Shown: in pieces, positions 26,187-34,374 of the stretch
Layout: each line of letters begins with the position of its first letter
Position numbering within the stretch: the first letter of the stretch is position 1
NCBI GenBank assembly: GCA_002083365.1
Contig: LVWS01000005.1
Span: 128,218 to 192,217 of the forward strand
Origin: Nitrospira sp. SG-bin1
Lineage (GTDB): Bacteria > Nitrospirota > Nitrospiria > Nitrospirales > Nitrospiraceae
Direction of reading: 5' to 3'
DNA length: 64,000 nt
Notes under the pieces: model-generated
Database searches by the model: none
What the model was told of the DNA's origin: nothing
What the model saw: only the letters and a program-made list of their open reading frames with translations
Program-made: the position numbers and the translations under genes

Positions 26187-27380
26187 TTACACCAATTTCG
26201 CAAACGCTTGCTGAAGTCGCTCAAGCCCACGAGTGATGTTCACCATACTGGTGGCGTAGGACAGCCGGAGATGCTCCGAGCTTCCAAAGGGTTCACCTGG
26301 AACGACTGCAATTCTCGCTTCGTTCAAGAGATACTGGGCAAGATCGTTCGGAGTCTTTATCACCCCGGAAGGCCCGCGTTTCCCCAACAAGCCTTTGATA
26401 TTCGGAAAGGCGTAGAAGGCCCCACTTGGCATTCGGCATGACACACCGGGAATCTTGTTCAATCCCTCGACGATGGTGGTCCGGCGGCGGGAAAACTCGT
26501 CCACCATCTTGCGAGTGAAGGGTTCACCCAGGCGTAACGCGGCAAGGGCAGCCTTCTGCGAGATCGAGCATGGATTCGACGTGCTTTGGCTTTGGATATT
26601 GGCCATAGCAGTAATGAGGTCCTTCGGACCGGCCGCGTACCCAATTCGCCATCCGGTCATGGCATAAGACTTTGAAACTCCATTGATAATGACGGTTCGC
26701 GCAGCGATCTCCGATCCCAATGAAGCAATACTGAGATGCCTCGCCCCATCGTACAACACCTTTTCATAAATCTCATCCGAAACGACCAAGAGGTCGTGTC
26801 GGACCGCAACCGCGGCAATCTGTTCCAGCGCCACGCGATCGTAGGTTGCACCAGTCGGGTTGCACGGACTATTCACAATGATGGCTTTGGTTCTCGGCGT
26901 AATGAGTCGTTCCAACTCTGATGTATGGACTGTGTAACCGTCCTCCTCCTTGGTTGGTAGCAGCACCGGTTTCGCATCATTGAGAAGCGCCTGATCCGAG
27001 TAAGAGACCCAATAGGGAATCGGAATGATAATCTCATCACCGACTTCAAGAAAAGCTTCTGCTAAATTGTAGAGCGAGTGTTTCGCTCCGCAGGAGACCA
27101 GGACTTGAGACTTCTCATACCGAATCCCGAGTTCAGACTGGAGTTTGTCGGCAATGGCTCCTCGTAACTCATCGATTCCGGACGAAGGCGTGTACTTTGT
27201 AAACCCCTCACGTATTGCCGCTTCCGCCGCAGCTTTGACCGGTTCCGGTGTATCAAAGTCCGGTTCGCCCGTTGAAAAATCTACTACATCAATCCCTTGT
27301 GCGACCATGGCCTTGGCTGTAGCGGCCATTGCGAGGGTGGGGGAGGGAGCAATACGGCTAACCCGGGCGGCCAGTTTCAT
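26187..27380 (-). CDS. Aspartate aminotransferase, class I/II PLP enzyme
   Basis: A fold-type I aminotransferase of 397 residues in the bacterial Ib aspartate aminotransferase group. Landmarks are STGEPDFDTP, YTPSSGIDELR, SPCNPTGATYD (substrate-carboxylate region), SDEIYEKVLYD, and the PLP lysine K237 in NGVSKSYAMTGWRIGY, with a late conserved arginine in LRLSYATS. It should interconvert aspartate and oxaloacetate with glutamate. Some relatives also accept prephenate. Its ATG overlaps the coaD stop by four bases (ATGA), so it is translated from the same message. Confidence 0.92.
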   Translation of the reverse strand: MKLAARVSRIAPSPTLAMAATAKAMVAQGIDVVDFSTGEPDFDTPEPVKAAAEAAIREGFTKYTPSSGIDELRGAIADKLQSELGIRYEKSQVLVSCGAKHSLYNLAEAFLEVGDEIIIPIPYWVSYSDQALLNDAKPVLLPTKEEDGYTVHTSELERLITPRTKAIIVNSPCNPTGATYDRVALEQIAAVAVRHDLLVVSDEIYEKVLYDGARHLSIASLGSEIAARTVIINGVSKSYAMTGWRIGYAAGPKDLITAMANIQSQSTSNPCSISQKAALAALRLGEPFTRKMVDEFSRRRTTIVEGLNKIPGVSCRMPSGAFYAFPNIKGLLGKRGPSGVIKTPNDLAQYLLNEARIAVVPGEPFGSSEHLRLSYATSMVNITRGLERLQQAFAKLV

Positions 27381-27865
27381 GATTTGAGACTCCGAACACG
27401 CTCTTGTAAACGGCGTGCTACTTCAGGATGAAGGAACCCCGTCAAATTTCCACCGTGTTGGGCCACGTCTTTGATGATCGTCGAGGACAGATATGAGTAC
27501 TCTTCGCTAGGCATCAAAAAAACAGTTTCCACCGTCTTCGCTAACTTTCGATTGACAAGCGCCATCTGAAACTCATGTTCAAAATCAGAAATAGCGCGCA
27601 AGCCTCTGATAATCGCATGGGCTCCTGATCTCTCGACATAGTCGACCAACAATCCATCAAACGAAGTCACCTCCACTTGACCGACGTCCTTCATGACCAG
27701 CTGTACCATATCAAGTCGCTCTGCCAAATTGAAGAGTGGGTGTTTGGAAGGATTTGGAGCGACGGCCACGACCACCTTATCAAATACGCGCAGGCTGCGC
27801 GTAATGATGTCAGTATGGCCGTGCGTAATAGGATCAAAGGTGCCTGGACAGATACCGATTTTCAT
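27377..27865 (-). CDS. coaD: Phosphopantetheine adenylyltransferase
   Basis: CoaD adenylylates 4'-phosphopantetheine to dephospho-CoA. The 162-residue length is normal. It carries the nucleotidyltransferase motif GTFDPITHGH, the SKHPLFNLAER segment, RGLRAISDFEHEFQMA and EYSYLSSTIIKD, all characteristic. The open frame extends upstream to 27994, but ATG 27865 gives the family's N-terminus (MKIGICPGTFDP). It overlaps the end of rsmD by four bases and the start of the aminotransferase by four. Confidence 0.97.
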   Translation of the reverse strand: MKIGICPGTFDPITHGHTDIITRSLRVFDKVVVAVAPNPSKHPLFNLAERLDMVQLVMKDVGQVEVTSFDGLLVDYVERSGAHAIIRGLRAISDFEHEFQMALVNRKLAKTVETVFLMPSEEYSYLSSTIIKDVAQHGGNLTGFLHPEVARRLQERVRSLKS

Positions 27866-28431
27866 GCCTGTGCTGCGTCGGAACGGAAGTAGAGGGATAA
27901 AGCGGTATCGCCATAGCGATACCGCCGTAAGAATCGAGTGCATCCCATCGACATCGGCAAAACAGCCTTTGTCGCATGTTCGATGACCAGCCACGAGTCC
28001 GACGCAAACAACTCATCGCTCCGTAGTTCAGCGAGCAATGCCGGAAACTCCGGCGCCTCGGCATAGGGCGGATCAGCAAAGATGATGTCATAGGGACCAT
28101 TCCATTGATCAGAATGGTTCAGAAACTGTTGGACGGTCCGACCTGATACAACTATTTCATCACCGAGATGGCAGAGCGCCAGGTTTTGCTGCAGCAACGT
28201 CAATGCTTGTCGGTTCGACTCCACGAAGGTCACGTGCCTGGCTCCACGACTTATGGCTTCAATCCCCACCGCTCCAGTCCCTGCATACAGGTCCAAAAAT
28301 CGGCTATTTGCCAGGCGATGGCCAAGAATTGAGAACAGCGCTTCACGAACCCGATCAGAGGTTGGGCGAAGAGCAAGCTTATTTGGCCCGTAGAGTCGGC
28401 GACCACGGTGGATACCGGCGATCACACGCAT
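27862..28431 (-). CDS. rsmD: 16S rRNA (guanine-966-N2)-methyltransferase
   Basis: RsmD methylates G966 of 16S rRNA in the small subunit. The sequence has the N-terminal MRVIAGIHRGRRL and RPTSDRVREALFSIL, the SAM-binding FLDLYAGTGAVGIEAISRGA, and the catalytic DPPY in FADPPYAEAP. Length is about 190 residues. An upstream ATG at 28443 would add four residues. I chose 28431 from the family start. First gene of an overlapping rsmD-coaD-aminotransferase operon. Confidence 0.95.
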   Translation of the reverse strand: MRVIAGIHRGRRLYGPNKLALRPTSDRVREALFSILGHRLANSRFLDLYAGTGAVGIEAISRGARHVTFVESNRQALTLLQQNLALCHLGDEIVVSGRTVQQFLNHSDQWNGPYDIIFADPPYAEAPEFPALLAELRSDELFASDSWLVIEHATKAVLPMSMGCTRFLRRYRYGDTALSLYFRSDAAQA

Positions 28432-28539
28432 ACCAGACAACATCGACTAGGTGCGGAACTCTAACATAGCGTTTTTGAAGGGGTCAAGAAATGTAAAGGA
28501 AAAGGGGAACGGTAGGCCAAGTAAAATTTAAACTGCGGA

Positions 28540-28562
28540 AGGAGCTTTGGCGCTCCTCATTT
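28540..28562. terminator. Small hairpin with T-rich flank
   Basis: AGGAGC and GCTCCT pair around a six-base loop and are followed on the plus strand by CATTTTG. It lies between the rsmD start and the zinc-ribbon gene. The stem is short, and I see no plus-strand gene directly before it, so function is doubtful. It might end transcription of the zinc-ribbon gene read from the other side, although no T-run follows there. Confidence 0.25.
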
Positions 28563-28690
28563 TGACCGTCTTGCAGCGGAAGATTATAATACTCTTGTCT
28601 CTTCTTGTACGTTCGGCTAGACACCCTCACCTTAGGATCCGACAGGGACCTCATGAGAAGGTCAGGGCTCCTTGTCTGACGATGATGATT

Positions 28691-28864
28691 TTACCGAGCC
28701 GTGACGGTTTGAGATTCACGGGCAGCCAGGCTCTTTCTGCGGTTGTTAGAGATGGTGCGGTCAATGATGGCACCGCAATTGATGCATTTCCATGCATAAA
28801 ACACGAGAAAGAAATCTGAAAACCGTTCCAACATCATCATCCCCTTGCACTTCGGACATTCCAT
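28691..28864 (-). CDS. 57-residue zinc-ribbon protein
   Basis: This small gene is easy to miss. It has a strong ribosome site, GGGAGGGATCA, directly before ATG 28864. The product begins MECPKCKGMMMLERFSDFF, continues LVFYAWKCINCGAIIDRT, and ends with a basic tail (NNRRKSLAARESQ). Two CxxC knuckles (C3, C6 and C27, C30) would bind one zinc ion. The conserved-looking core WKCINCGAIID is like other short rubredoxin- or ribbon-type proteins of unknown role. An overlapping plus-strand frame (28547-28819) has no ribosome site and is discarded. It stands alone, 250 bases upstream of rsmD on the same strand. Confidence 0.75.
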   Translation of the reverse strand: MECPKCKGMMMLERFSDFFLVFYAWKCINCGAIIDRTISNNRRKSLAARESQTVTAR

Positions 28865-29051
28865 TGATCCCTCCCAAGGTGGCTACGTTCACAGCTGTTG
28901 ACAATGTCAAGCAAAAGCTGCACCAATTTGTCATAGTCCAGCATTTCAATGGGTTATGAATTACGTATTTGCCTTAGGCTGGTAATTTCTTCTTGTTCGT
29001 CAGTACAAAAGAGTCCGGGCCGTCAATTTTTTGTCACGCCAAGGATGTTTC

Positions 29052-29777
29052 ATGATAAGCAAAGGGCGGCAAAAAGGCATCGTATCCTGGCCAAAGACGG
29101 AACGCCCCCGTGAACGTCTCCTTGCTAAAGGATCGGAGGCCTTATCCGATGCCCACCTTCTCGCCATTTTGTTAAGAACCGGCCGGCGGGATTCCTCCGC
29201 CGTGCAGGTGGCTATCGAACTCCTCGATCTGGTAGGTGGACTGGGAGGACTGGCGGCATGCGGTATTGAGGAACTCTGCGCCATCCCGGGCGTCGGCCCG
29301 GCCAAAGCGGCTCAACTCAAGGCGGCGTTGGCGATAGGAAGACGGTCTCTCGCTGTCCCAATGTCCACTGGAACGCGTATTTCATCGAGTGCGCAACTGT
29401 TCAAACATTTTCACCCTGCGCTCCGTGATGTGAAACATGAACTCTTCAAGGTCGTGTTGTTGGACGCCAAAAATACAGTGATCAAAGAGATCACGGTTTC
29501 GGAAGGAAGCCTCACGCTCAGCATCGTGCATCCACGCGAAGTCTTCTCGCTCGCTGTTCGTGAATCAGCAGCCGCCGTCATCTTCCTGCACAATCATCCC
29601 AGCGGAGATCCGACACCAAGCCCGGAGGATCGGCGACTGACCGATCGACTCGTGACTGCCGGTAATCTGCTGGGAATTCGCGTATTGGACCACGTGATCA
29701 TTGGAGACGGTCGGTACGTCAGCTTTGCCGACGAAGGATGGCTGATAGGGCAGCGAAATGAATCCGGCGACTCCTAA
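29052..29777 (+). CDS. radC: RadC-family JAMM/MPN+ protein
   Basis: RadC has an N-terminal helix-hairpin-helix region (ERPRERLLAKGSEALSDAHL, IPGVGPAKAAQLKAAL) and a C-terminal JAMM metalloprotease-like domain with the zinc motif HNHPSGDPTPSPED, preceded by glutamate in VSEGSL. Despite the name, a direct role in DNA repair has been questioned, and the biochemical activity is unsettled. ATG 29052 after AAGGA is preferred to the TTG at 29031. The EF-G paralogue follows after 83 bases on the same strand. Confidence 0.93.
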   Translation: MISKGRQKGIVSWPKTERPRERLLAKGSEALSDAHLLAILLRTGRRDSSAVQVAIELLDLVGGLGGLAACGIEELCAIPGVGPAKAAQLKAALAIGRRSLAVPMSTGTRISSSAQLFKHFHPALRDVKHELFKVVLLDAKNTVIKEITVSEGSLTLSIVHPREVFSLAVRESAAAVIFLHNHPSGDPTPSPEDRRLTDRLVTAGNLLGIRVLDHVIIGDGRYVSFADEGWLIGQRNESGDS

Positions 29778-29860
29778 GGTGATATTGACCAGAAACACCG
29801 GCATGAGAAATATGAGGAAACGAATGGCGTAAACCCCATATCCTATAAGGAGGGTAGACC

Positions 29861-31966
29861 ATGGAAACAACCCCCCGTGTGGAACCCGTCAGAAACGTGG
29901 CGATCGTATCCAGCGCCGGTACGGGCAAGACCTCGCTCAGTGAGGCCTTGCTGTACGTCGGCGGAGCCGTTCCCATGCTCGGTTCCGTGACACAGGGTAC
30001 CACCGTTTCTGATTTTGAACCGGAAGAACTTCGTCATCGCACGTCGACCAGTACCAGCCTCCTTCAATTCACGTGGAATCATGCCAACATCACTCTGATC
30101 GACACTCCCGGTGCCCTTGATCTTCTCGGCGAACCGCTCGCCGCATTACAGGCCGTCGATGCGGTCATCCTTCTACTGAGCGGAAATATGGGGGTGAGGA
30201 CGGAGCTGGCGCGGCTGTGGGCGAGGATCAAAGAGCTGGACCTTCCGTGTCTCCTGTTCGTCAATGGACTTGATAAGGAAGGCGCATTGTTCGAGAACGC
30301 GCTGGAGACTTGCCGCAAGCAGCTTGGCTGTACTCCAATACCAATGACGGTGCCTCTCCACCCTGGGGTGGGTTTGGACGGCGTGGTGGATGTGCGGCAT
30401 GAGAAGCTTGTGCGATCCGGGCAGAGTTCTGCGAAAGTCGAACACGCCCCTATTTCAAACGACCTGGAAAGCATTCTCAGTGGAACGCGCAAGCAACTCG
30501 TGGAGGCGGTCGCCGAAAGTAGGGAAGCCTTGTTGGAGACCTACTTACGTCAAGGAGACTTGAGCCAAGAAGACCTTCTGGAAGGACTTCGACACGTTAT
30601 CCAGACAAGACAATTTCTCCCTGTGTATGGTGGATCCGCCACGCAAAACGTCGGAGTGTGGTCCCTATTGGACGCCATCGTTACGTTGCTACCGTCACCC
30701 TCCGAGCGTGGCGTGACCCATCCATGGCACGGTATCCATCCGGACACTCACGAAGGGTGTGAACGGAAGGGGAGTGCGCAGGAACCGTTTTCGGCCTACG
30801 TCTTCAAGACTATCATCGACCCCTTCGTCGGTCGGCTATCCTATTGCCGTGTGTTGTCGGGAACGGTCCATGCCGATGCCACGGTGCTAAATGCCTCAAA
30901 ACAGGTGCGGGAAAAGCTCGGCCATTTTTACACGGTCTTGGGCAAACGTCATGTGGCCATCGACTCCGCAAAAGGAGGGGACATCGTGGCGATCGGGAAA
31001 CTTAAGGACACGCATACCGGTGACACGCTCTGTCAGGAGACTGCCCCCATCTGCTATCCCATGCTGAGCCTATCAAAACCGATCCTGTCATTCGCGATCG
31101 AGGCCAAGTCTAAGGCGGATATCGATAAAATAAGCCTGGGCCTTCACAAGCTCATCGAAGAAGACCCAACCTTGGAGTTCGCACGCAACGCCGAAACCAA
31201 AGAGATGGTGCTCAGCGGTATGGGACAATTCCATATCGATTTAGCCCTCGAGAAACTCCATCGAAAGTTCGGAGCTGATGTCACGCTTCACACCCCGAAG
31301 GTCCCGTACCGAGAAACGCTCAAGGCAAAAACTCAGGCACAGGGCAAGTATAAGAAACAAACCGGCGGCCATGGGCAATACGGTGATTGCTGGCTTGAAG
31401 TGGCGCCCCTTCCCCGCGGCAAAGGCTACGTGTTTGAGAATCGCGTGGTCGGAGGAGCGATTCCGAGAAATTTCATCCCCGCCGTGGAAAAAGGAGTCAT
31501 TGAAGCCATGCATGAAGGACCGTTGGGCGGGTTTCCAGTCGTCGATGTGCAGGTGGCCGTCTATGACGGATCCTATCATGTGGTCGATTCGTCGGAGATG
31601 TCGTTCAAAATCGCGGGATCGATGGCGTTCAAGAAGGCTATGGAAACCGCACATCCAGTGTTACTTGAGCCTGTGATGACGGTTGAAATCGACACGCCGA
31701 CCGAAACGGTTGGAGCGGTCATGGGAGACTTGAACGCCCGACGGGGTCGAATCATAGCCGTCAACGCGCAGGACCATGCCGAACAGATCAAAGCGCTGGT
31801 TCCGCTGGCCGAGCTGCTTCGATATGCGACAGCCCTCAACGCCATGACCGGAGGACGTGGCAGCTATGTCATGGAGTTCGCCCAGTACGATGAGGTGCCG
31901 AAAGAACTGGCTGCCAGGGTCGTCGAGCGGCACAAGGCGGAAGGACAAGCCGCCACAACCCACTGA
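29861..31966 (+). CDS. EF-G-like translational GTPase paralogue
   Basis: This 701-residue protein has the five-domain layout of elongation factor G, but the GTPase motifs are unusual. G1 is SSAGTGKTSL instead of AHxxxGKT. The switch II motif is DTPGALDL, so the catalytic histidine of DTPGH is alanine. The NKxD motif reads NGLDKE. The domain II region (VGRLSYCRVLSGTVH) and domain IV (YKKQTGGHGQYGDCWLEVAP) are well kept. Such EF-G paralogues (fusA2/EF-G-II type) are widespread beside a canonical fusA elsewhere, and their roles in ribosome recycling or stress remain unclear. AAGGAGG sits seven bases before ATG 29861. It converges on the Deg protease gene, with five bases between the genes. Confidence 0.9.
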   Translation: METTPRVEPVRNVAIVSSAGTGKTSLSEALLYVGGAVPMLGSVTQGTTVSDFEPEELRHRTSTSTSLLQFTWNHANITLIDTPGALDLLGEPLAALQAVDAVILLLSGNMGVRTELARLWARIKELDLPCLLFVNGLDKEGALFENALETCRKQLGCTPIPMTVPLHPGVGLDGVVDVRHEKLVRSGQSSAKVEHAPISNDLESILSGTRKQLVEAVAESREALLETYLRQGDLSQEDLLEGLRHVIQTRQFLPVYGGSATQNVGVWSLLDAIVTLLPSPSERGVTHPWHGIHPDTHEGCERKGSAQEPFSAYVFKTIIDPFVGRLSYCRVLSGTVHADATVLNASKQVREKLGHFYTVLGKRHVAIDSAKGGDIVAIGKLKDTHTGDTLCQETAPICYPMLSLSKPILSFAIEAKSKADIDKISLGLHKLIEEDPTLEFARNAETKEMVLSGMGQFHIDLALEKLHRKFGADVTLHTPKVPYRETLKAKTQAQGKYKKQTGGHGQYGDCWLEVAPLPRGKGYVFENRVVGGAIPRNFIPAVEKGVIEAMHEGPLGGFPVVDVQVAVYDGSYHVVDSSEMSFKIAGSMAFKKAMETAHPVLLEPVMTVEIDTPTETVGAVMGDLNARRGRIIAVNAQDHAEQIKALVPLAELLRYATALNAMTGGRGSYVMEFAQYDEVPKELAARVVERHKAEGQAATTH

Positions 31967-31971
31967 GACGG

Positions 31972-33372
31972 TCAGTCGGAGGCTTTGAGCACGACATAAA
32001 ATGCTCTGTTTTCCCGCAGCACGCGGAGCAAAAGGGTATCTCCGCGCCTTGATCGCGTGATGGCGGCGGTAAATTCTCCTACAGAAGACACTTCTTTCCG
32101 GTTAACCTCCTTGATGAGATCGCCTTCCCGAAGGCCCTCCGTGTGAGCCAAACTGTTGGGCTCAACCTTCGCGATCAGCACGCCTTTCGACTCACGAAGC
32201 TTGAACCGCTCCGCTAAGGTAGGGGTCACGTCTTGGACATCAAGACCAAGTTTGACGTCGAACTTCTCCTCCGGTCGAGGGAACGATGCACTGACGGCCG
32301 CCTCGCGACGCTCTGTAAGCGGCACATCGATCGTCAGGTGTTTCAGATCCCGGACGACCTCAATCTTCGAGGCCACACCGGGAGGACTCGTCGCAATCAA
32401 ACGAGACAACTTACTCGGTGAATCGACGACGGCGCCATCGATACGGACGATGACGTCCCCCGGCTTGATTCCCGCCAAGGCCGCGGGATCTGTCTCGAAG
32501 ACTTCATTCACGAGAACCCCTTCCCCTTCAGCCACCCCGAATTTTTTCGCTAACTCGGTCGTCAACGGTTGAATTCCCACACCGAGCCAGCCTCGCACAA
32601 CTTTGCCCTTGGCCAATAACTGTTCGATGACCTGCTTGGCCATGTTTGAGGGAATGGCGAAACCGATGCCTTGTGCAAAATTGATGATCGCCGTATTGAT
32701 CCCGATCACTTCACCTCGGAGATTAAATAGCGGTCCCCCGGAATTGCCCGGGTTGATCGAGGCATCGGTCTGAATGAAGTTCTCGTACCGAGAGAGATTG
32801 ATGTTCTCGCGACCAATGCCACTGACCACACCGAGCGTGACGGTCCGATCTAGTCCGAACGGATTGCCAACGGCCAATACCCATTGGCCGACCTTGACGC
32901 CGGCTGAGTCGCCGAACCGGGCGCTGGGCAGGGGATGATCCGTGGTCACTTTGAGCACCGCTAAATCGGTGTCCGGATCCTTGCCGATTACATGCGCGAT
33001 CAGCTTGGTCTTGTCGGAGAACCGCACTTCGATTTCCGTCGCATCACCGATCACATGGTTGTTCGTGACGATATGGCCTTCTTCATCCACGATCAGCCCC
33101 GAGCCGGAACCTGACGCATTTGGCGCGCGGTCGCCGCCCCCTTCCCGTAATCGCCCGGCGCTGGTGATGGGGAAAAGATTGACGACAGAAGGTTTGGCCT
33201 GCTCAGCGAGTTCGGTAATCACGGTTTGGATCTCTTCCAGCATGCGAATGCCGGGCGAGTCGGCCGAGACAGCCCCGGACAAACTGCTGTCGGCAAACGA
33301 GACAACAAAGAAAGAGAATGTGGTGAGCGCGCTCGAAAGAACACGGACTAAAGCGGATCTCGGAGCTAACAT
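31972..33372 (-). CDS. Periplasmic Do/DegP-like serine protease
   Basis: The 466-residue protein has a signal sequence (about 1-37), a chymotrypsin-like protease domain with the triad H106 (VTNNHVIGD), D136 (DPDTDLAVLKV) and S211 (NPGNSGGPL), and two PDZ domains (about 270-360, GWLGVGIQPLTTELAKKFGV; and 375-466, LGLDVQDVTPTLAERFKL). It degrades or refolds damaged periplasmic proteins. It is close to DegQ/HtrA/MucD, and sequence alone does not separate these, so I give no symbol. The gene starts six bases after the TrkA_C gene stop, so they are probably cotranscribed. Confidence 0.94.
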   Translation of the reverse strand: MLAPRSALVRVLSSALTTFSFFVVSFADSSLSGAVSADSPGIRMLEEIQTVITELAEQAKPSVVNLFPITSAGRLREGGGDRAPNASGSGSGLIVDEEGHIVTNNHVIGDATEIEVRFSDKTKLIAHVIGKDPDTDLAVLKVTTDHPLPSARFGDSAGVKVGQWVLAVGNPFGLDRTVTLGVVSGIGRENINLSRYENFIQTDASINPGNSGGPLFNLRGEVIGINTAIINFAQGIGFAIPSNMAKQVIEQLLAKGKVVRGWLGVGIQPLTTELAKKFGVAEGEGVLVNEVFETDPAALAGIKPGDVIVRIDGAVVDSPSKLSRLIATSPPGVASKIEVVRDLKHLTIDVPLTERREAAVSASFPRPEEKFDVKLGLDVQDVTPTLAERFKLRESKGVLIAKVEPNSLAHTEGLREGDLIKEVNRKEVSSVGEFTAAITRSRRGDTLLLRVLRENRAFYVVLKASD

Positions 33373-33378
33373 CGAATC

Positions 33379-34074
33379 TTATTGTATCCGATCTCGGTCG
33401 GTGTGCCTACTCTCCGGCGCAGGCTTCGCCAAAGCGGTGAGAGGACGTTGGCCTGTAAACCATGCCACAAATTGGTTGAGCTCCGCTTGAGTACCGATCA
33501 AGACGACGATATCGTCGGGCCGGAACACAAGATCGTTGGTTGGAGCCAATAGAAATGGACCTCGCAAGACCGTGGCGACGTAGACGGAAGTCCGCTGCGG
33601 GAGCGCACTGAGTGCCTGCCCGACAGCGGCAGCACCACGAACGACGGTCAACCGTTCGATTCCGCCGGAACGAAGCGCCAAGTCATGTTGGAGGGAGAGC
33701 AGATCTTGATGAACCGCCTCAGTTTTGAGCCCACGAATTTCAGCCTCAACTCCAGTCAATGCTTGTTTCAAGTCCTGAATACGAGCGAGGGCTCTGTTCA
33801 ACGTGTCGTCGATGACACCCACGACGGAATCGGATGGGTTTGGATATCGTAGTCGATCAGAGATCTGCGCGACGATCTGCTCGCCAACCGTGGCCGTGAT
33901 ATCGTCGATACGTTGGAGCAGGGTCGACGCCTGCCAATGCAGGCGAATAACCTGAACCTTTCGATTAACCAGCTCCGCAATAGCCAGAATGGTCTCGTAG
34001 AACGCATGTCCGGTAAGCGAGAGTTCTTTATGGATGCGGCCAAGCAGCTCGAGCGTTATAGTCTGATAAGACAT
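33379..34074 (-). CDS. TrkA_C (RCK-C) domain protein with helical N-terminus
   Basis: The 231-residue protein ends in a regulator-of-K-conductance C-terminal domain (about 135-215; RLTVVRGAAAVGQALSALP, LLAPTNDLVFRPDDIVVLIG). The first 120 residues are predicted helices and a coiled coil (RIHKELSLTGHAFYETILAI, LNRALARIQDLKQALTGV). It has no membrane segments and no Rossmann RCK-N domain, so it is not a transporter by itself. RCK-C domains bind ligands such as c-di-AMP and gate K+ channels or antiporters. A partner transporter is not encoded here. The start has no clear ribosome site. Confidence 0.7.
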   Translation of the reverse strand: MSYQTITLELLGRIHKELSLTGHAFYETILAIAELVNRKVQVIRLHWQASTLLQRIDDITATVGEQIVAQISDRLRYPNPSDSVVGVIDDTLNRALARIQDLKQALTGVEAEIRGLKTEAVHQDLLSLQHDLALRSGGIERLTVVRGAAAVGQALSALPQRTSVYVATVLRGPFLLAPTNDLVFRPDDIVVLIGTQAELNQFVAWFTGQRPLTALAKPAPESRHTDRDRIQ

Positions 34075-34374
34075 ATTATGTAAACTTTCATTGCTTGCTT
34101 CATCGGCTTAGGTTCAGCCTCGCCGCCGATTGCCTGCTGTCTCATTCATAGCCTATTACCCTGCCCTGGTCAAACATCACGCGGAACTTGAAGTGCGTAG
34201 GATCCATTGTCTCACTCCATCCACCACTTAACTCAATCCGTTTGTCTGACGCTCTCCACCTTGCCGCAGTGCCGATGAATCGGTCGGCGCTTCTATTCAG
34301 CAGGTGGCCCGACAAATAAAGTCAGTTTGCAATCATCTTGACACACTCGTATGATCGGAACTCGGAACTGAACA
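34075..34374. other. Divergent intergenic region
   Basis: This 300-base gap separates the divergent TrkA_C and ttuA-like genes. Apart from the promoter-like sequence at 34327-34355 I see no gene, repeat or strong hairpin. Confidence 0.5.
34327..34355 (+). promoter_or_regulatory. Sigma-70-like promoter for ttuA-like gene
   Basis: TTGCAA (34327-34332) and TATGAT (34350-34355) are separated by exactly 17 bases. Transcription would begin near 34362, leaving a leader of about 13 bases before ATG 34375 with no ribosome site, so translation may be close to leaderless. Confidence 0.45.

Noticed and set aside
28547..28819. 90-codon plus-strand frame
   Set aside because: No ribosome site or family likeness, and it overlaps the zinc-ribbon gene on the minus strand, which has strong coding evidence.
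28898..28910. TTGACAATGTCAA inverted repeat upstream of the zinc-ribbon gene
   Set aside because: Arms of only five to six bases. It could be a -35 element or an operator, but the evidence is too thin.
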